A DNA stretch of 43,292 bases from Chloroflexota bacterium (GTDB lineage Bacteria > Chloroflexota > Limnocylindria > Limnocylindrales > CSP1-4), in assembly GCA_017853275.1 (NCBI GenBank), contig JAFMJV010000021.1, positions 1 through 43,292 on the forward strand, written 5' to 3'. The notes under the pieces are model-generated. The model was not told the DNA's origin, did no database searches, and saw only the letters and a list, made by a program, of their open reading frames with translations. Numbering within the stretch: position 1 is the stretch's first letter; the number at the start of each line of letters is the position of its first letter. Position numbers and translations under genes: made by a program. Shown here piece by piece: positions 41,139 through 43,292 of this stretch.

Positions 41139-42389
41139 ATGGACCGACTCCCCCTCGCGCTCGTCGGCTGTGGCCCGATGGGCCGCCGCCATCTCCGCGG
41201 CCTCGGCGCCCTCCACCGCGCCGGGCTGGACGTCATCGATCTCGTCGCCGTCTGCGACCTGGACCCGCGCCACGCGGAGCGCGCCGCGGACGAGGCGGCC
41301 GCGCTCACCGGCCGGCGCCCGCGCGTGGTCCCCTCCATGGACGATCTCCTCGTGGACGATGCGGTCCGCGCGATCGATATCGCGACCGACCCGGCCGTCC
41401 ACCACCGGATCGCCGTCCCCGCCCTCGGCGCCGGTCGCCACGTCCTGTGCGAGAAGCCGCTCTCCGTCACGATCCGCGGCTGCCGGGCGATCCTGGACGC
41501 CCACGCCGCCGCGCCGGCCGGGACCGTCCTCGCCACGGAGGAGCACTTCCGGCGCGGCCCCGCGAACCGCGTCGCCAAGGCGGTGGTCGCCTCCGGGATG
41601 CTCGGGGCGATCCACCTCATCCGGACCACCTGGGCGGGCGGTGATGACCGGATCCTCCTCACGCCCTGGCGCCATCTCCGGGAGAAGGGGCCGATCGCGC
41701 TGGACAACGGCGTCCACATGGCGGACGTCCAGCAGTACCTCGCCGGGGTCCGCTGGGACTCCGCGTGGGGGCGCGGCTTCATCGCCGAGCCGGTCCGCCG
41801 GAAGGGCCCGGTCGACTTCTCCGCGGACATGTACGCGGAAGCGATGGCCGCGGCACCGGACGAGGTCGTGGCCACCGGCGAGGACTCGATCGTCGCCCTC
41901 TTCCGCATGGAGGATGGTGCCTCCGCCTTCCTCTCCTGGATCCCCTCCGGCCCGGGCCACCTCTACCTCGAGCGGAGCATCCACGGCCGGGACGGCTCGA
42001 TCGTCCTGCCGCCGGACCGGAGCGGCGGGGACCTCCTCGTCCGCCTCGCCGGCCGGACGCTCGGGATCGCGGACCTCCTCCGGGAGCTCCCTGCCGGCAC
42101 GATCGATGAGCCGACCGAGCGGATCTTCGGCGACCCGGTCCACCCGGACCGGCCCTTCGCGGAGATCGATGCCGCCCACCTCGCGGTCACCCTCCACGAC
42201 TTCGCGCGCGCCGTCCTGGATGGCCGGCCGCCGGAGGTGGATGGCGCGGAGGGGATGGATGCGGTCGCCGCGATCCTCGCCGCGTTCGTCTCCGAGCCGC
42301 TCGGCCGCGCGGTGACGCGGGAGGAGATCCTCACCGGTACCGTGAGCGACGGGCTCGCGGATGTCGATCGCGCCCTCGGTCTCGCCTGA
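41139..42389 (+). CDS. Gfo/Idh/MocA-family NAD(P)-dependent oxidoreductase
   Basis: 416 residues. The N-terminal Rossmann domain begins LALVGCGPMGRRHLRGL; the catalytic-Lys motif CEKPLS is at about residue 108, and the C-terminal beta-sheet domain carries a DNGVHMADVQQYL region with the usual catalytic Asp/His. Family members oxidise or epimerise cyclic polyols and sugars, such as myo-inositol. It lies 25 bp before a TIM-barrel sugar isomerase gene, so the pair probably acts on one polyol or sugar acid. Confidence 0.92.
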   Translation: MDRLPLALVGCGPMGRRHLRGLGALHRAGLDVIDLVAVCDLDPRHAERAADEAAALTGRRPRVVPSMDDLLVDDAVRAIDIATDPAVHHRIAVPALGAGRHVLCEKPLSVTIRGCRAILDAHAAAPAGTVLATEEHFRRGPANRVAKAVVASGMLGAIHLIRTTWAGGDDRILLTPWRHLREKGPIALDNGVHMADVQQYLAGVRWDSAWGRGFIAEPVRRKGPVDFSADMYAEAMAAAPDEVVATGEDSIVALFRMEDGASAFLSWIPSGPGHLYLERSIHGRDGSIVLPPDRSGGDLLVRLAGRTLGIADLLRELPAGTIDEPTERIFGDPVHPDRPFAEIDAAHLAVTLHDFARAVLDGRPPEVDGAEGMDAVAAILAAFVSEPLGRAVTREEILTGTVSDGLADVDRALGLA

Positions 42390-42414
42390 CCCCATGACCC
42401 CGGAGGAGGATCGG

Positions 42415-43209
42415 ATGTCCCTCGCGCGCCCCTGGAAGCTGGGCTACAACACGCTCACCTGGAACGAGACGCGGGACCCGGACCTGCCGCGCGTCTTCGC
42501 CACGATCCGGGAGGCGGGCTGGGAGGGGATCGAGCTCCTCGACCCGGACCTCGGCTGGACCGGGCCGCCGTCGCGGATCCGGCGCATGGCGGACGAGGCG
42601 GGGCTCCCGATCGTCGCCCTCCTCGGCGTCATCCAGGCGGACGACGCGCGCCGGCGGCGCCAGACGGAGATCCAGAAGCGGCTCATCGACTTCCTCGCCG
42701 AGCTCGGCGGATCGCACTACGTCTTCATCGGCGGCGACCGCGTCTTCCGGCGCCTCCCCACGGACGACGACCTGAAGCGGGTGGCGGAGGTCGCGAGCGA
42801 GCTCGCCGCCTATGCCGAGCCGCTGGGGATCGACGTGAGCCACCACTCCCACCCGCGCTGCGTCGTGGAGCGCGAGAGCGAGCAGGACCGGATGCTCGCC
42901 TTCGCGGATCCGCGGGTGAAGGTGTGCATCGACATCGGGATCTCCGCCTTCATGGACGAGGACTACCTGGGCCAGATCCGGAAGTACGCGGGGCGGACCG
43001 CCTACGTCCACCTCAAGGACTGGGCCTTCGGGAAGTACTGCATCCTGGGGGACGGGACGAAGGGGATCGACTGGGCGGAGGTCCTCGCCACCTTCACCGC
43101 GACCGGCTTCACGGGCTGGATCACGACCGAGCAGAGCTGGTACGGGGATACGGACCCGGACGAGAGCTGCCGGCGGAGCCGGGCACACCTGCGCACGATC
43201 GGGTACTGA
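42415..43209 (+). CDS. Xylose-isomerase-like TIM-barrel sugar isomerase/epimerase (IolE-like)
   Basis: 264 residues. It has GYNTLTWNETRDP at the start, the metal-site region IDVSHHSHPRCVVE, and VKVCIDIGISAF where relatives have an Asp-x-Gly-His. The YVHLKDW and TEQSWY ends are also typical. It resembles myo-inosose dehydratase and sugar-phosphate epimerases of this superfamily. The Gly-His after the metal Asp is replaced by Gly-Ile, which may alter metal binding. ATG 42415 is chosen for GGAGGAGG 5 nt upstream; in-frame ATGs at 42361 and 42394 lack it. Confidence 0.9.
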   Translation: MSLARPWKLGYNTLTWNETRDPDLPRVFATIREAGWEGIELLDPDLGWTGPPSRIRRMADEAGLPIVALLGVIQADDARRRRQTEIQKRLIDFLAELGGSHYVFIGGDRVFRRLPTDDDLKRVAEVASELAAYAEPLGIDVSHHSHPRCVVERESEQDRMLAFADPRVKVCIDIGISAFMDEDYLGQIRKYAGRTAYVHLKDWAFGKYCILGDGTKGIDWAEVLATFTATGFTGWITTEQSWYGDTDPDESCRRSRAHLRTIGY

Positions 43210-43217
43210 CCCGTCCC

Positions 43218-43292
43218 GTGACCGGCCTCCGCGCGCGTCTCGGGTCGATCCCCGCCGCGCTCGTGGAACGCCGGGACCACGCGCCCGCGCTC
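43218..43292 (+). CDS. Start of an unidentified gene (3' partial)
   Basis: GTG 43218, 8 bp after the previous stop, opens a frame that stays open for 25 codons to the window end (MTGLRARLGSIPAALVERRD...). The short gap suggests the same operon. Too little is visible to name a family. Confidence 0.45.
   Translation, partial: MTGLRARLGSIPAALVERRDHAPAL

Overview
This is a very GC-rich (roughly 70% or more by eye), densely coding bacterial chromosome segment. It shows no phage, transposon or CRISPR signal. The gene set combines PASTA-type Ser/Thr kinases, a DUF3105 membrane protein, the PASTA/peptidase-like protein at the left edge, a CTC/L25 protein and a sugar ABC operon with a LacI repressor. 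Together with strong C/G third-position bias, this suggests a Chloroflexota bacterium, perhaps of the uncultured Limnocylindria type. That placement is an inference from gene content, not a measured result.

Layout. 1-2427 is the C-terminal part of a membrane-anchored PASTA protein, cut by the window edge. 8203-2470 (minus) is a six-gene run: small membrane protein, DUF3105 protein, glycine C-acetyltransferase (Kbl-like), HAD hydrolase, metallo-beta-lactamase-fold hydrolase and ArgRS. 8246-15278 (plus) is a maltodextrin-type unit: LacI repressor with its own promoter and operator, substrate-binding protein, two permeases, a cytoplasmic GH13 glycosidase, a degenerate methyltransferase-like protein and a 100-aa membrane protein. 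The ABC ATPase is missing. A tRNA-Glu(UUC) follows at 15323, then a small CxxC protein, and then an operon of a polytopic membrane protein plus two tandem DMT/EamA transporters. 19027-21777 carries galU and a complete Ser/Thr kinase with three PASTA domains. 21910-24087 holds a zinc-ribbon protein with WPD repeats, convergent with an anchored Ig-like protein. 24208-27194 is a small five-cysteine protein followed by folC-folP-folB. 30781-27191 (minus) is a response regulator, sensor kinase and HtrA protease operon. 30935-34724 carries L25/CTC, signal peptidase I, a SulP transporter and a small membrane protein. 34777-37677 is a 966-aa FAD/Fe-S oxidoreductase. 39879-37674 (minus) is a zinc dehydrogenase, VOC protein and CDO-like cupin operon. 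39951-43292 carries a GrpB-GNAT fusion, a Gfo/Idh/MocA oxidoreductase, a xylose-isomerase-like TIM-barrel protein and the first 25 codons of another gene.

Most genes are in tightly packed operons, often with 4-bp ATGA/GTGA overlaps. Two convergent gene pairs overlap by sharing one CTAG. The clearest non-gene signal is a recurring start architecture. Many transcription-unit-first genes lack a Shine-Dalgarno sequence and instead have an (T/C/G)A-N3-T box 6-9 nt before the start codon, which fits leaderless transcripts. Genes that follow others usually have GGAGG-like sites. No stretch over about 300 bases is without a gene.
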